From assembly GCA_007128425.1 (NCBI GenBank), contig SKXL01000019.1, positions 1 through 53,342 of the forward strand: 53,342 bases of DNA. Direction: 5' to 3'. The position numbers were made by a program, and so were the translations under genes. Position 1 is the stretch's first letter, and each line of letters starts with the position of its first letter. Source of the stretch: Balneolales bacterium. Lineage in GTDB: Bacteria; Bacteroidota; Rhodothermia; Balneolales; Natronogracilivirgulaceae. This document shows, piece by piece, positions 7,257 through 15,986 of this stretch. Below the pieces are notes generated by a model. The model made no database searches. It saw nothing but the letters and a program-made list of their open reading frames with translations, and had not been told where the DNA came from.

Positions 7257-9068
7257 TTAACCGGTCTTTCTTCTGTTGCGTACTTTGGCCACCATCTCCC
7301 GGGCACCGGCAACGGCATGATCACTTACATCTGCACCGCTCATCAGAGAGGCGATTTGCCGGATGTGCGCCTCCTCATCCAGCTTGTGAATATACGTCGC
7401 CATACGATCACCCGTCTCCTGCTTTTCAACCATAAAGTGATTGTCGGCCTGACCCGCAATCTGCGGTTGATGCGTAATCGCTATGATCTGGCAGTGTTCG
7501 GCCAGGTCATGCATGGTCCGGCCGACCTGCTCGGAAACCGCACCTCCAATACCCGTGTCAATCTCGTCAAAAATCATCACCGGCAGGTGCTGTTCGCGTG
7601 CAATGACCGATTTCATGGCCAGCATAACACGTGAAATTTCTCCACCCGATGCAATGCGCACCAATGGTTTGGGTGGCTCCCCCTTATTGGTGCTGATGAA
7701 AAACACGATGTCGTCCGGTCCGTCAGAGTGGCACGCCACACGATCTCCATCCACTTCTATCCATCCGCTTTCATCACGACGCCAATCAACATGCGTTTCG
7801 AACTGGTTGTTCGGTATGCCCAGCTTCATCAAGGCTTCCGAGATCTGCCTGCTCAATATATCACCAGCATTCACTCGCACATCATGAAGTGCTGCTGCTT
7901 TTGCCTGCAGGAGTTCAAGCGATGCTGCAAGCTCTTTTTCCTTTTTACCAAGCTCCAGATCAAAATTTTCAGCCAGGTTGACCGACACCTCGAGTTCCTG
8001 TCTGTACCGGATCAGGTCGGGAAGCAGACGGCCGTATTTCTTTTCCAGCCGGCGTACTTCCGCCTGTTTCCTTCGAAGCTCTTCCAGGCGCTCCGGATTG
8101 AACTCAATTCGCGACCGGTACCGTTCGGTATGGGAGAGCAGCTCCTGGAAACTGACTTTAGCAGATTTTAATTCTTCGGAGTAGGTACGAAACTCCTCTT
8201 CAATCTCGGCCATATCATCCAGTGCATCCTCGACAAGCGAAAGAAGATCCATCATGTTGCGTTCACTTTCGGATCCCAGTTCGCCGATCAGCGCCGCTTT
8301 CTGATCCAGCTCCTCGGCATTGTCCAGCCGATTCATTTCGGCCTTCATCTCTTCGAAGGCTTCGGCGTCCAGCTCTGCCGCCTCCAGCTCATTCAATTGA
8401 AACTTGTGTAGTTCCATTTTTTCATGCAACTCCCTTTCCCGCCTGGCCAGTGTTTCACGCTCTTTCCTGATCCGTGTCACCTGTCTGTAAGCCTCGTCAT
8501 AAGCCACTTTGTGCGGTTGTACCCGGGGTAACGCATCTATCACTTCGCGATGATGATCCTGTTTCAGCAGAAGCTGATGATCGTGTTGCCCGTGCAGATC
8601 CACCAGTCGATCTCCAGCCTCACGCAGAACCGATAAATTCACTGGTGTGTCATTTATGAATGCCCGGCTGCCATGGGGTCGGATCTCCCTGCGCAGGATA
8701 ATTTCACCGCTTTGATCACCGCCCTTCATATTCTCCGATTCGCCACCTCTGTCTCCTACCGTTTGCCCGGCCGGGCCATCATCACCCCAATCCTTCATAT
8801 AGCCTTCGATCTCATTTTCAGCCAGAAGCCGGCCTACCACCGGATCCGGTTTGCCGCTGGTCAGGATAACCGCTTCCACGATAGCTTTTTTCGCACCCTG
8901 CCTGACCGTCTCGGTATCCGCACGCTCTCCCAGAACGGCATTCAGCGCCCCGATGATGATGGATTTTCCCGCTCCGGTCTGGCCCGTAAGGATATTAAGT
9001 CCGGTGCCGAATGTCACCTCCAGTTCATCGATCAGCGCATAGTTTTTAATGTACAGGCTCTTAATCAC
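7257..9068 (-). CDS. recN: DNA repair protein RecN
   Basis: RecN is an SMC-like ATPase for double-strand break repair. I choose the GTG at 9068 (VIKSLYIKNYALIDELEV), where family homology begins; an ATG at 9176 would add 36 unlike residues. Walker A is GQTGAGKS at residues 29-36. Then come a long coiled-coil middle (about 170-370) and the ABC signature ASGGEISRVMLAMKS. Walker B is VMIFDEIDTGIGG, followed by the switch His in IAITHQPQIA. The 603 residues exceed the usual 550-570. The extra length sits near residues 95-125, a Gly/Asp-rich insert (GDDGPAGQTVGDRGG) just before the conserved ILRREIRPHGSRAFIN. It is divergent from lon. Confidence 0.95.
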   Translation of the reverse strand: MIKSLYIKNYALIDELEVTFGTGLNILTGQTGAGKSIIIGALNAVLGERADTETVRQGAKKAIVEAVILTSGKPDPVVGRLLAENEIEGYMKDWGDDGPAGQTVGDRGGESENMKGGDQSGEIILRREIRPHGSRAFINDTPVNLSVLREAGDRLVDLHGQHDHQLLLKQDHHREVIDALPRVQPHKVAYDEAYRQVTRIRKERETLARRERELHEKMELHKFQLNELEAAELDAEAFEEMKAEMNRLDNAEELDQKAALIGELGSESERNMMDLLSLVEDALDDMAEIEEEFRTYSEELKSAKVSFQELLSHTERYRSRIEFNPERLEELRRKQAEVRRLEKKYGRLLPDLIRYRQELEVSVNLAENFDLELGKKEKELAASLELLQAKAAALHDVRVNAGDILSRQISEALMKLGIPNNQFETHVDWRRDESGWIEVDGDRVACHSDGPDDIVFFISTNKGEPPKPLVRIASGGEISRVMLAMKSVIAREQHLPVMIFDEIDTGIGGAVSEQVGRTMHDLAEHCQIIAITHQPQIAGQADNHFMVEKQETGDRMATYIHKLDEEAHIRQIASLMSGADVSDHAVAGAREMVAKVRNRRKTG

Positions 9069-9217
9069 GGCGCCGGCTTTTCCGTTATTTGATCCGGTTG
9101 CTATTTTATTGGAATGACGGACAAGTTTACTGTTTACAAGCTTCATCCGCTTTGCAAAGATAGGACTATTTTTCATTCTTGTGGAAATCTCCTGGTTTAT
9201 GGTGCCAACACCTGGCC

Positions 9218-9239
9218 TTTTCCATTAGACAATGGAAAA
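9218..9239. promoter_or_regulatory. 9-4-9 inverted repeat between recN and lon
   Basis: TTTTCCATT-AGAC-AATGGAAAA has perfect 9-base arms and a 4-base loop. It overlaps the first possible lon start (9232) and lies about 150 bases upstream of recN. It may be an operator for the divergent stress genes or a hairpin in the lon leader. It does not match CIRCE. Confidence 0.35.
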
Positions 9240-11742
9240 AGTAAATACTTACACTGCGGATTTGGCAGGAAAATGGCTATTTTGTCATGCAATGAAAAAA
9301 AAGATGAAGCATCTCCAAGATCATCATATTGTTGACGCACCGGATCGCGTACCGGTGATTCCCCTGAGGGATACTGTCATATTTCCAAATACCATGTTCC
9401 CGATTCTTGTCGGGCGATCTTCAACGATAGCTGCCATCAATGCGGCGGTGGAAAAAGACAAGTATGTCCTTTTGTGCGCTCAGCAGGAACCGGATGATGA
9501 CAGTCCAGCCCCGGATAAAATTCACAAAAAAGGCACACTGGCACAGGTAATCCAGGTGCTCCACCTCCCAAATGACTTGTTGAAGGTGCTGATCAGCGGT
9601 ATCCGGCTAGCCGAAGTCGTCCGATTTGAGCAGACCGCACCTTATTTCGAGGCTTCCCTGAAAATCGAGGAGCCGAAAAAAGTCCGGATGACACCACGGC
9701 TTAAAGCGCTCATCCGTAAAACAAAAGAGGGTTTTGAAAAACTGGTGCTCCTCAACCAGGAATTACCCGAGGAAGTGCTGCTTGGATTTGAGCAGAATTA
9801 CAATCCTCAAAACCTGCTCTATTTCATAGCATCCTATCTTGATCTGGACATCGATGAAAAGCAGCAGCTTCTTGAGGAATCTGATCTGAGCAGGCAATAC
9901 CGCAAGGTACTCACCCACCTGACCGGTGAACTCGAACTGCTTGCCGTCTCCAATGAGATTAACGAAAAGGTTCAGGATGAAATCCAGGAGACTCAGCGGC
10001 GCTTTTATATTCAGGAGCAGATCAAGGTGCTTCAGGAAGAGCTGGATGATGAAAGCTTCTCCGATCCTGAACTGGCGAAAATAAAAGAGAGTCTTGAGAC
10101 CCGGTCAATTCCTGACGCCGCACGCGCCAAAGCATTTGAGGAGCTGGAAAGACTGCGGAAAACACCCGTAATGTCACCTGAATACAGTGTTTCCCGCAAC
10201 TATCTTGACTGGATACTTGCACTGCCCTGGGGGAACTATTCCGAAGACCGCCTTGAAATAAAAACTGTGGAGGAGGCACTTGAAAAGGACCACTTCGGCC
10301 TTGAAAAACCCAAGGAACGCATTCTCGAATATATTGCGGTCCTGAACCTGGTCAAAAAAATCCGGGGACAGATCCTTTGCTTTGTGGGTCCGCCCGGCTC
10401 TGGAAAAACCAGTCTGGCCAAGTCCATCGCCGATGCAATGAACAGAAAAATGGTCCGTATTTCCCTTGGGGGAGTCAGTGATGAGGCTGAAATACGCGGC
10501 CATCGCAAGACCTACATCGGCTCCATGCCCGGACGCATCATTCAGGCAATAAAAAAGGCCGGAACAATGAATCCGGTGATCATTCTTGATGAAATTGACA
10601 AACTTGGCCGTGATCTGCGGGGCGATCCCTCTTCGGCTGTTCTTGAAGTCCTTGATCCGGAGCAGAACGATACGTTTAATGACCACTATCTTGACATGGA
10701 CTTTGATCTTTCACAGGTCATGTTCATTACCACGGCAAACGTGGCAAGCCATATTCAACCGGCCCTTCTTGACAGAATGGAGGTCATACCGCTGCATGGA
10801 TACCTTGAGCATGACAAGATCGAGATTGCAAAACGGCATCTTTTGCCCAAGCTGCTGAAGTCACACGGCCTGGTACCTTCCCGGGTTCATTTCAGGGATG
10901 AGGCCATACGCCTTGTTATTCAGAAGTATACTGCTGAGGCCGGAGTACGTGTACTGGAACAGAATCTGGCCTCTATTTGCCGCAAGGTGACTAAAAGAGT
11001 AGTGCAGGATCAGAAAGAAGGCAAACGATTTTCACGAATAACCATAAATCCGAAGCGGGTCCGGGAGTTTCTCGGAGTGGAGAAGTTTAAGGATCGAGAC
11101 CTCGAGAAAGTTGACAAAGTAGGAAGTGTCAACGGTCTTGCATGGACCAACACCGGTGGCAGTATTCTCAACCTTGATGTCGCCCGGATGTTCGGCAAGA
11201 ACAAGCTCCTCATGACCGGGCAGCTTGGTGATGTAATGAAGGAGTCCGCCCAGGCCGCCCTCACCTACATCCGCTCACATGCAGCCGACTTCGATCTGTC
11301 GGAAGATTTCTTTGAAAAAAACGAGATCCATGTGCATATACCTGAAGGTGCCATACCAAAAGATGGTCCAAGTGCCGGAATGGGTATTGCGCTGGCCATG
11401 ATTTCCCTGCTGACCAACACTCCTGTTCGCCATGATGTTGCGGTGACCGGTGAACTCACGCTTCGGGGTGAAATTTATGCCATCGGCGGACTCAATGAAA
11501 AACTGCTCGCCGCTCAGCGCAAGGAGTTAAACAAAGTGATCATTCCAGCTGAAAACATACCCGATCTTGAGGAGATCCCGGAAAAAGTAAAACAGGGCCT
11601 TCAGATTGTCGGTGTAAACCACATATCTGAAACACTGCCTCACGTTTTCCGTTCACTCCGTTTTCCATCCTCAAGGACCGCTGCCTATTCAAAGAACAGG
11701 GGTCGCGCTGCAAATAAACGCAGTGTTACACAAAATCACTGA
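9232..11742 (+). CDS. lon: ATP-dependent protease Lon (LonA type)
   Basis: An 836-residue AAA+ serine protease that degrades misfolded and regulatory proteins in the cytoplasm. The N-terminal LAN substrate-binding domain starts at VPVIPLRDTVIFPN. Walker A is GPPGSGKTS (about 386-394). Walker B and neighbours read VIILDEIDKLGRD, followed by the characteristic GDPSSAVLEVLDPEQN. The protease domain has the catalytic dyad Ser714 (KDGPSAGMG) and Lys757 (NEKLLAAQ), spaced 43 residues apart as in E. coli Lon. ATGs at 9232, 9292 and 9304 are all possible; the later two give a leader length closer to other Lon proteins and would put the 9218-9239 inverted repeat in the mRNA leader. Confidence 0.97.
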   Translation: MEKVNTYTADLAGKWLFCHAMKKKMKHLQDHHIVDAPDRVPVIPLRDTVIFPNTMFPILVGRSSTIAAINAAVEKDKYVLLCAQQEPDDDSPAPDKIHKKGTLAQVIQVLHLPNDLLKVLISGIRLAEVVRFEQTAPYFEASLKIEEPKKVRMTPRLKALIRKTKEGFEKLVLLNQELPEEVLLGFEQNYNPQNLLYFIASYLDLDIDEKQQLLEESDLSRQYRKVLTHLTGELELLAVSNEINEKVQDEIQETQRRFYIQEQIKVLQEELDDESFSDPELAKIKESLETRSIPDAARAKAFEELERLRKTPVMSPEYSVSRNYLDWILALPWGNYSEDRLEIKTVEEALEKDHFGLEKPKERILEYIAVLNLVKKIRGQILCFVGPPGSGKTSLAKSIADAMNRKMVRISLGGVSDEAEIRGHRKTYIGSMPGRIIQAIKKAGTMNPVIILDEIDKLGRDLRGDPSSAVLEVLDPEQNDTFNDHYLDMDFDLSQVMFITTANVASHIQPALLDRMEVIPLHGYLEHDKIEIAKRHLLPKLLKSHGLVPSRVHFRDEAIRLVIQKYTAEAGVRVLEQNLASICRKVTKRVVQDQKEGKRFSRITINPKRVREFLGVEKFKDRDLEKVDKVGSVNGLAWTNTGGSILNLDVARMFGKNKLLMTGQLGDVMKESAQAALTYIRSHAADFDLSEDFFEKNEIHVHIPEGAIPKDGPSAGMGIALAMISLLTNTPVRHDVAVTGELTLRGEIYAIGGLNEKLLAAQRKELNKVIIPAENIPDLEEIPEKVKQGLQIVGVNHISETLPHVFRSLRFPSSRTAAYSKNRGRAANKRSVTQNH

Positions 11743-11777
11743 CTTGCAGGCATACCAACCAGGACACAAGGTTCCTC

Positions 11778-11954
11778 ATGTCCCGGTTTCAGGAGGATGC
11801 GCACCAGCTTGTTTCCGTGCTATCAGATGAAAACGATCATCCGCTTCATTCTGACTTTCCACCAGAAATTCCGGTGCGACACGCTCAACGAATAGTTATT
11901 CATATGATCATCTTTTCACCAAATCCTTACATCATTTTTTTGTTTATTTTGTGA
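11778..11954 (+). CDS. possible 58-residue small protein
   Basis: An ATG frame in the lon-rluD gap encodes 58 residues. The hydrophilic acidic first half (MSRFQEDAHQLVSVLSDEND) is followed by PPEIPVRHAQR and a hydrophobic tail (IVIHMIIFSPNPYIIFLFIL) that could be a C-terminal membrane anchor. Codon use in the first half looks natural, but the tail falls in AT-rich sequence typical of intergenic DNA. No convincing ribosome binding site precedes it. No family is recognised, and it may be chance. Confidence 0.22.
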   Translation: MSRFQEDAHQLVSVLSDENDHPLHSDFPPEIPVRHAQRIVIHMIIFSPNPYIIFLFIL

Positions 11955-11987
11955 TGATTCCCATTCATCACGGCCAATAATCTTCTG

Positions 11988-13022
11988 ATGACTGACGTAT
12001 TTGCCCAGGATCAACTTCATGAGGACGACCGGGAGGCACTCACCCGGCATGATCTTGTTGTGCCCGAGGGTCATCTCGAACAGATGCGCCTGGATAAATA
12101 CATCACCCAATTCATCCAGAATGCAACCCGAAACAAGGTCCAGGAGGGCATTCGCAATGGCTGGGTGCGGGTTAACGGACTTCTGGAAAAGGCATCTTAC
12201 CGGGTTCAACCGGGTGACGAGATCGTCATTATCATCCCAAAAGCACCACCGCCGGAAGCCCGGGCCGAAAACATTCCTCTGGATATCGTTCATGAAGATG
12301 AGGATCTCATTGTAATCGACAAACCTGCCGGAATGGTTGTGCACCCGTCCTATGGAAACTGGACCGGTACACTTGTCAATGCGCTGCTTTACCACACCCG
12401 CAAGCTCTCCAGGGTCAGTGACCAGCAAGATTTCATGCGTCCGGGTATCGTGCACCGGCTGGATAAAGGTACCAGCGGGCTTCTCGTCGTTGCAAAAAAC
12501 GATCATGCACACCACCACCTGTCAAAACAGTTTGCCGAGAAAAGCGTCGAACGTACGTACCGCGCCGTGATCTGGGGTGTTCCGCAACAAGACGAAGGCA
12601 CAATCGACCAGCCCGTTGGTCGCGACTCCTCTGACCGTAAAAAAATGGCTGTTCAGGAGCAGGGTAAGGGAAAGAATGCCATCACGCACTACCAAGTGCT
12701 GAAGCGCTATGATCATCTGGCCCTGCTGGATGTCACCCTTGAAACCGGCCGCACGCATCAGATCCGTGTGCATTTTTCCTGGATGCGGCATCCCGTGCTC
12801 GGCGATCCCGTTTATGGTGGAGATTCGGTGCGTTACGGACCCAATACCGGCAGCAGGAAAACCATGTTTCAGAATATATTCTCACTTCTGGGGCGCCAGT
12901 GCCTGCATGCCCGGACGCTCGGCTTCGAACACCCAACCACTGGAGACTGGTTCCAGTTCATCTCTGAAGTACCGGAGGAGATGGAAAAAGTATTAAAAAA
13001 ACTTGATCGTTACTGCTCATGA
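11988..13022 (+). CDS. rluD: RluD-family 23S rRNA pseudouridine synthase
   Basis: A 344-residue synthase with an N-terminal S4 RNA-binding domain (MRLDKYITQFIQNATRNKVQ...GWVRVNG, residues about 30-95). The catalytic domain follows: PAGMVVHPSYGNWTGT, GIVHRLDKGTSGLLVVAK (catalytic Asp in HRLD), GRTHQIRVHFSW and HPVLGDPVYGG. The order and the S4 domain fit RluD, which acts on helix 69 of 23S rRNA, although RluA-family substrate assignment by sequence is only approximate. gldC and a response regulator follow within short gaps in the same direction. Confidence 0.93.
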   Translation: MTDVFAQDQLHEDDREALTRHDLVVPEGHLEQMRLDKYITQFIQNATRNKVQEGIRNGWVRVNGLLEKASYRVQPGDEIVIIIPKAPPPEARAENIPLDIVHEDEDLIVIDKPAGMVVHPSYGNWTGTLVNALLYHTRKLSRVSDQQDFMRPGIVHRLDKGTSGLLVVAKNDHAHHHLSKQFAEKSVERTYRAVIWGVPQQDEGTIDQPVGRDSSDRKKMAVQEQGKGKNAITHYQVLKRYDHLALLDVTLETGRTHQIRVHFSWMRHPVLGDPVYGGDSVRYGPNTGSRKTMFQNIFSLLGRQCLHARTLGFEHPTTGDWFQFISEVPEEMEKVLKKLDRYCS

Positions 13023-13085
13023 CGCTATTTGGCCGAACAGTCTGCCCAATAACACAACCACGAACAGAATACCAACACAGAAACC

Positions 13086-13424
13086 ATGACAAACAAAGAG
13101 ATTCGCATCAGCGTCTCACTCGACGATAACAACATCCCGGATAACATTATCTGGGATGCAGATGACACCAGTGCATCCGCCATGCCGGTCAGAGCCATGC
13201 TGCTCGCCCTCTGGGACCACCAGAACAAGGACACCCTGCGACTCGATCTCTGGACCAGGGACATGAGCCGGGATGAGATGAAGATTTTCTTTTACGAAAC
13301 ACTCAAGACCATGGCCGATACGCTTGAACGATCCATCGATGATAAACGCATATCAGGAGACATGCGAGATTTTTGTTCCTATTTTGCAGAAAAAATGGAT
13401 ATTTTGGAAAAACCTGGGAATTGA
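13086..13424 (+). CDS. gldC: GldC-like protein
   Basis: A 112-residue protein resembling gliding-motility protein GldC of Bacteroidota. It has EIRISVSLDDNNIPDNIIWDAD at the start in two conserved blocks, MLLALWDHQNKDTLRLDLWT in the centre and DEMKIFFYETLKTMADTLE near the end. GldC is a small cytoplasmic protein genetically linked to gliding and T9SS function; its biochemical role is unclear. The T9SS-tailed protease in this window fits that context, but no other gld genes are present here. It sits 63 bases after rluD and 34 bases before the response regulator. Confidence 0.88.
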   Translation: MTNKEIRISVSLDDNNIPDNIIWDADDTSASAMPVRAMLLALWDHQNKDTLRLDLWTRDMSRDEMKIFFYETLKTMADTLERSIDDKRISGDMRDFCSYFAEKMDILEKPGN

Positions 13425-13458
13425 ATGCCCGTTTCCTGTCAATAACCCACATATTATA

Positions 13459-13848
13459 ATGCAGACAAAACAGATTCTATACGTCGAAGACGATACGGCT
13501 AACCAGACGCTGATCAAACTGTTTTTCAAGAAAGAGCCCTTTGAGCTGACCACAACGGACAATCCTGATGATGCACTCGACCTCATCAAATCCAACTCCT
13601 ATCATGTGATCATTGTGGATTTGAACCTGCGAAAGGAAGGTGACGGAGCCGAACTGATACGTGAGATCCGCGAAGTTGACGGATACGAATCTGTGCCCGT
13701 TTTTGTATTCAGTGGACATGATATCCACAGCTTCCGGGATTACGGGATTGAAGACATGATCCAGACCTATTTCAGCAAGCCGGTCAACAAGAAAACTCTG
13801 ATCAATGCGATTTGGGAAGCTCTTGAAATAGAACAGAACCAAACGTGA
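13459..13848 (+). CDS. single-domain response regulator (receiver only)
   Basis: I start it at the ATG at 13459 (MQTKQILYVEDD), giving 129 residues, the length of one receiver domain with no output domain. The acidic pair is EDD at residues 9-11, the phosphorylated Asp is in IIVDLNL, the conserved Ser is in VFSGHD and the Lys is in YFSKPVN. It is therefore a CheY/Spo0F-type protein that transmits a signal by protein contact. No histidine kinase lies in the window. Its last 47 bases overlap the end of the convergent Memo-family gene. Confidence 0.92.
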   Translation: MQTKQILYVEDDTANQTLIKLFFKKEPFELTTTDNPDDALDLIKSNSYHVIIVDLNLRKEGDGAELIREIREVDGYESVPVFVFSGHDIHSFRDYGIEDMIQTYFSKPVNKKTLINAIWEALEIEQNQT

Positions 13849-15163
13849 CCGCGCTTTCCCGTTCACTTTCGTGCCACAAGTCATAGCCGGCAACCGATCC
13901 TTTAAGTTCGGGAAGAGCGCACATAGCGGTATAGAGAGGAGGAAAACCGCAAATCCGGTAGGGATCAAAGTCTCGCTTTATCAACGCGAGCAGTTCTTCT
14001 CTCTGCCCGTTTACAGCCAGATCAAGAAACTCCCGGTCAAACCGTTCAATGGCTTCAAACATGGTGGATGCCGGATCGGGATCGCCAAACTTTTTGCCTA
14101 CGTGTGCAAGATCTCCCGATATCAAAAAAAAGGTGTCGGGATCGTCAGCGAAATGGTGACTGAGGAGCGAAGCCATGGCAGCTACTTTCTGACCGGTATC
14201 ACCATCCTCCATATAATACAACTCTTCAAGTGAACCTACCAGAATCGGGACAACGGAAAAGGAATGTGACCATAGATACTGCAGAAAAATAAGGTGCAGT
14301 TCAATGCTGTGCTCGTTCCGGTGCGCCCGGTCCGTAAAAGAGCAACCGGACATCTCTGAATTTTTTTCAAGTATATCAATAAAATCCTGATCGGCAGGAA
14401 CCACACCCAGCGGTGTTTCAAAACTTTTTCGCGTCACCACAAACGGCTTTCCATCATAAAGCGGATAGTATGATCCGGAATAGTGGGAAGTTGCCAGAAG
14501 GACCACCCGTTTGGGCCGAAGGTCCGCCAGCCGGTGAAATGCCGGAATATAGGATGAGAGTCCGACCCGGAAATCTATATGAGGGGCATAAAGCGCTTTA
14601 ATTCGTCCCTCTTTCGCGCTCAGCCTGTGCTGATCCTCTCCATTTTGTGAAAACGCGGCATTCAGCAACTCTCTAATCTCCATTTCCGTCTGCGGATAGG
14701 ATTGCCCCGCACAGACAGCCGGCCTCACATCTTGACTCTCAAAGACCTCTTCGATCTCCTGCTTGCACTTCCGGAACCATGGCGACATCAGCAGGCACGA
14801 CTCGTCGAGTTGCCGCACAAATGCCAACAGCTCCATCTCATCCACCTCGCTTCCGTATCGCTTCAGGTCATTGCAGATATCCCGTACAGAGAAATTGCCG
14901 TCAAGCATCGGCAACAGCGCTGCAATTTGCCGGTCAAGGGCTATGGGTCCGGGCAAATAGCCCTGCGGATCATGGAAATAGATCAGCTCTTTATCTTCAT
15001 GGGTGACCGGAATCATCTCCACATCCGACCTGATTGGTGGAAGATTTATTTCCACATCACTGACCAGCAATTCTTTTTTTCGTTTGTCACTATCACGTTT
15101 TTTGCTGCTTCCGGCGCCACCGGTTTGGTCGTTTTGGGTGCTATCGTTGCTGCCGTTTTTCAT
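13802..15163 (-). CDS. Memo-family protein (AmmeMemoRadiSam system protein B) with N-terminal PqqD-like domain
   Basis: A 453-residue protein. The C-terminal 300 residues are a Memo/AMMECR-associated domain: YAPHIDFRVG (His195), LATSHYSG, HRNEHSIELHLIFLQY, SGDLAHVGKKFGDP and the conserved Cys in RICGFPPLYTAM. Memo folds like class III extradiol dioxygenases and carries metal or redox ligands at these positions. The first 50 residues are charged and low-complexity. Residues about 60-125 (AALLPMLDGNFSVRDICNDL...LAFVRQLDESCLL) look like a PqqD/RRE-type winged helix. The usual radical-SAM and AMMECR1 partners are not in the window. The start overlaps the nth stop by ATGA, implying translational coupling. 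Confidence 0.9.
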   Translation of the reverse strand: MKNGSNDSTQNDQTGGAGSSKKRDSDKRKKELLVSDVEINLPPIRSDVEMIPVTHEDKELIYFHDPQGYLPGPIALDRQIAALLPMLDGNFSVRDICNDLKRYGSEVDEMELLAFVRQLDESCLLMSPWFRKCKQEIEEVFESQDVRPAVCAGQSYPQTEMEIRELLNAAFSQNGEDQHRLSAKEGRIKALYAPHIDFRVGLSSYIPAFHRLADLRPKRVVLLATSHYSGSYYPLYDGKPFVVTRKSFETPLGVVPADQDFIDILEKNSEMSGCSFTDRAHRNEHSIELHLIFLQYLWSHSFSVVPILVGSLEELYYMEDGDTGQKVAAMASLLSHHFADDPDTFFLISGDLAHVGKKFGDPDPASTMFEAIERFDREFLDLAVNGQREELLALIKRDFDPYRICGFPPLYTAMCALPELKGSVAGYDLWHESERESAVTFGSVLFQELPKSH

Positions 15164-15825
15164 TTTCGATGATTGTTACAGGTGCAATGAGTGCCATAGG
15201 TTTCACAAACGGGGTGGTCCGGAGGCGTTGAAAAACGCGCCTTGCACACCGCCCTGCCATGTGCAATCAACAGATGCGACAAATTGGTCCATTCCTGCTG
15301 TGGAAAAAGAGTCATCAGATCACGTTCGATTTTTTTCGGATCCTGGTGTTTTGTTAGTGCAAACCGGTTTGCCAACCGCCTGACATGCGTATCCACTACA
15401 ACACCATAATTGATACCAAACGCATTTCCAAGTACAACATTCGCCGTTTTTCGGGCTGCACCGCGAAGTGACAAGAGTTCATCCATGGTCTGCGGTACCT
15501 CGCCTCCAAAGTCAGCAACAATTTTTTGCGCCGACTCCTTGATAGCCTTTGCCTTGTTCCGGTAAAACCCGGTCGTGCGGATCGCCTCCTCGATCTCCGG
15601 CAGCGGCGCATCAGCCATCGCCTGCGGTGTAGGCCAGATCCGGAACAAATCTTCCGTCACAATATTGACCCTTACATCTGTACACTGTGCACTCAATATG
15701 GTTGCCACCAGCAATTCAAACGGATTTCTAAAATTCAGAGCGCAGTGTGGGTTGGGATAATGAGCATAGAGGTCTGCCAGGAGCTGATCGGCTCTGTCTC
15801 TCTGTTTTTCCGTTTTCCGCGGCAT
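15160..15825 (-). CDS. nth: endonuclease III
   Basis: A DNA glycosylase/AP lyase for base-excision repair of oxidised pyrimidines. The ATG at 15825 gives 221 residues; a GTG at 15852 would add nine. ATILSAQCTDVRVN is the family opening. The helix-hairpin-helix reads LRGAARKTANVVLG, keeping the catalytic Lys (RKTAN) but departing from the usual LPGVGRKTA. The catalytic Asp is in VVDTHVRRLANR. The C-terminal cysteines are spaced C-x12-C-x6-C-x1-C (CKARFSTPPDHPVC, THCTC) instead of the canonical C-x6-C-x2-C-x5-C of the [4Fe-4S] cluster. The stop overlaps the downstream Memo-family gene. Confidence 0.93.
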   Translation of the reverse strand: MPRKTEKQRDRADQLLADLYAHYPNPHCALNFRNPFELLVATILSAQCTDVRVNIVTEDLFRIWPTPQAMADAPLPEIEEAIRTTGFYRNKAKAIKESAQKIVADFGGEVPQTMDELLSLRGAARKTANVVLGNAFGINYGVVVDTHVRRLANRFALTKHQDPKKIERDLMTLFPQQEWTNLSHLLIAHGRAVCKARFSTPPDHPVCETYGTHCTCNNHRK

Positions 15826-15986
15826 TTTCTGTTTATTATTAGATGATTTCACGTGTTCTGCGAGCTACTTTACTTTTTAGTGGATGGATCCGTATTATTT
15901 TACGTAATTTACTTATACTATTGAAGCAGCCTTAAACATTCGCATTATTACCATTAACCAGCTGTCTCTGATTCTTAACATTTACC

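Noticed and set aside
11916-12518. Minus-strand frame opposite rluD
   Set aside because: It is antisense to a conserved S4/RluD region and has no motif of its own.
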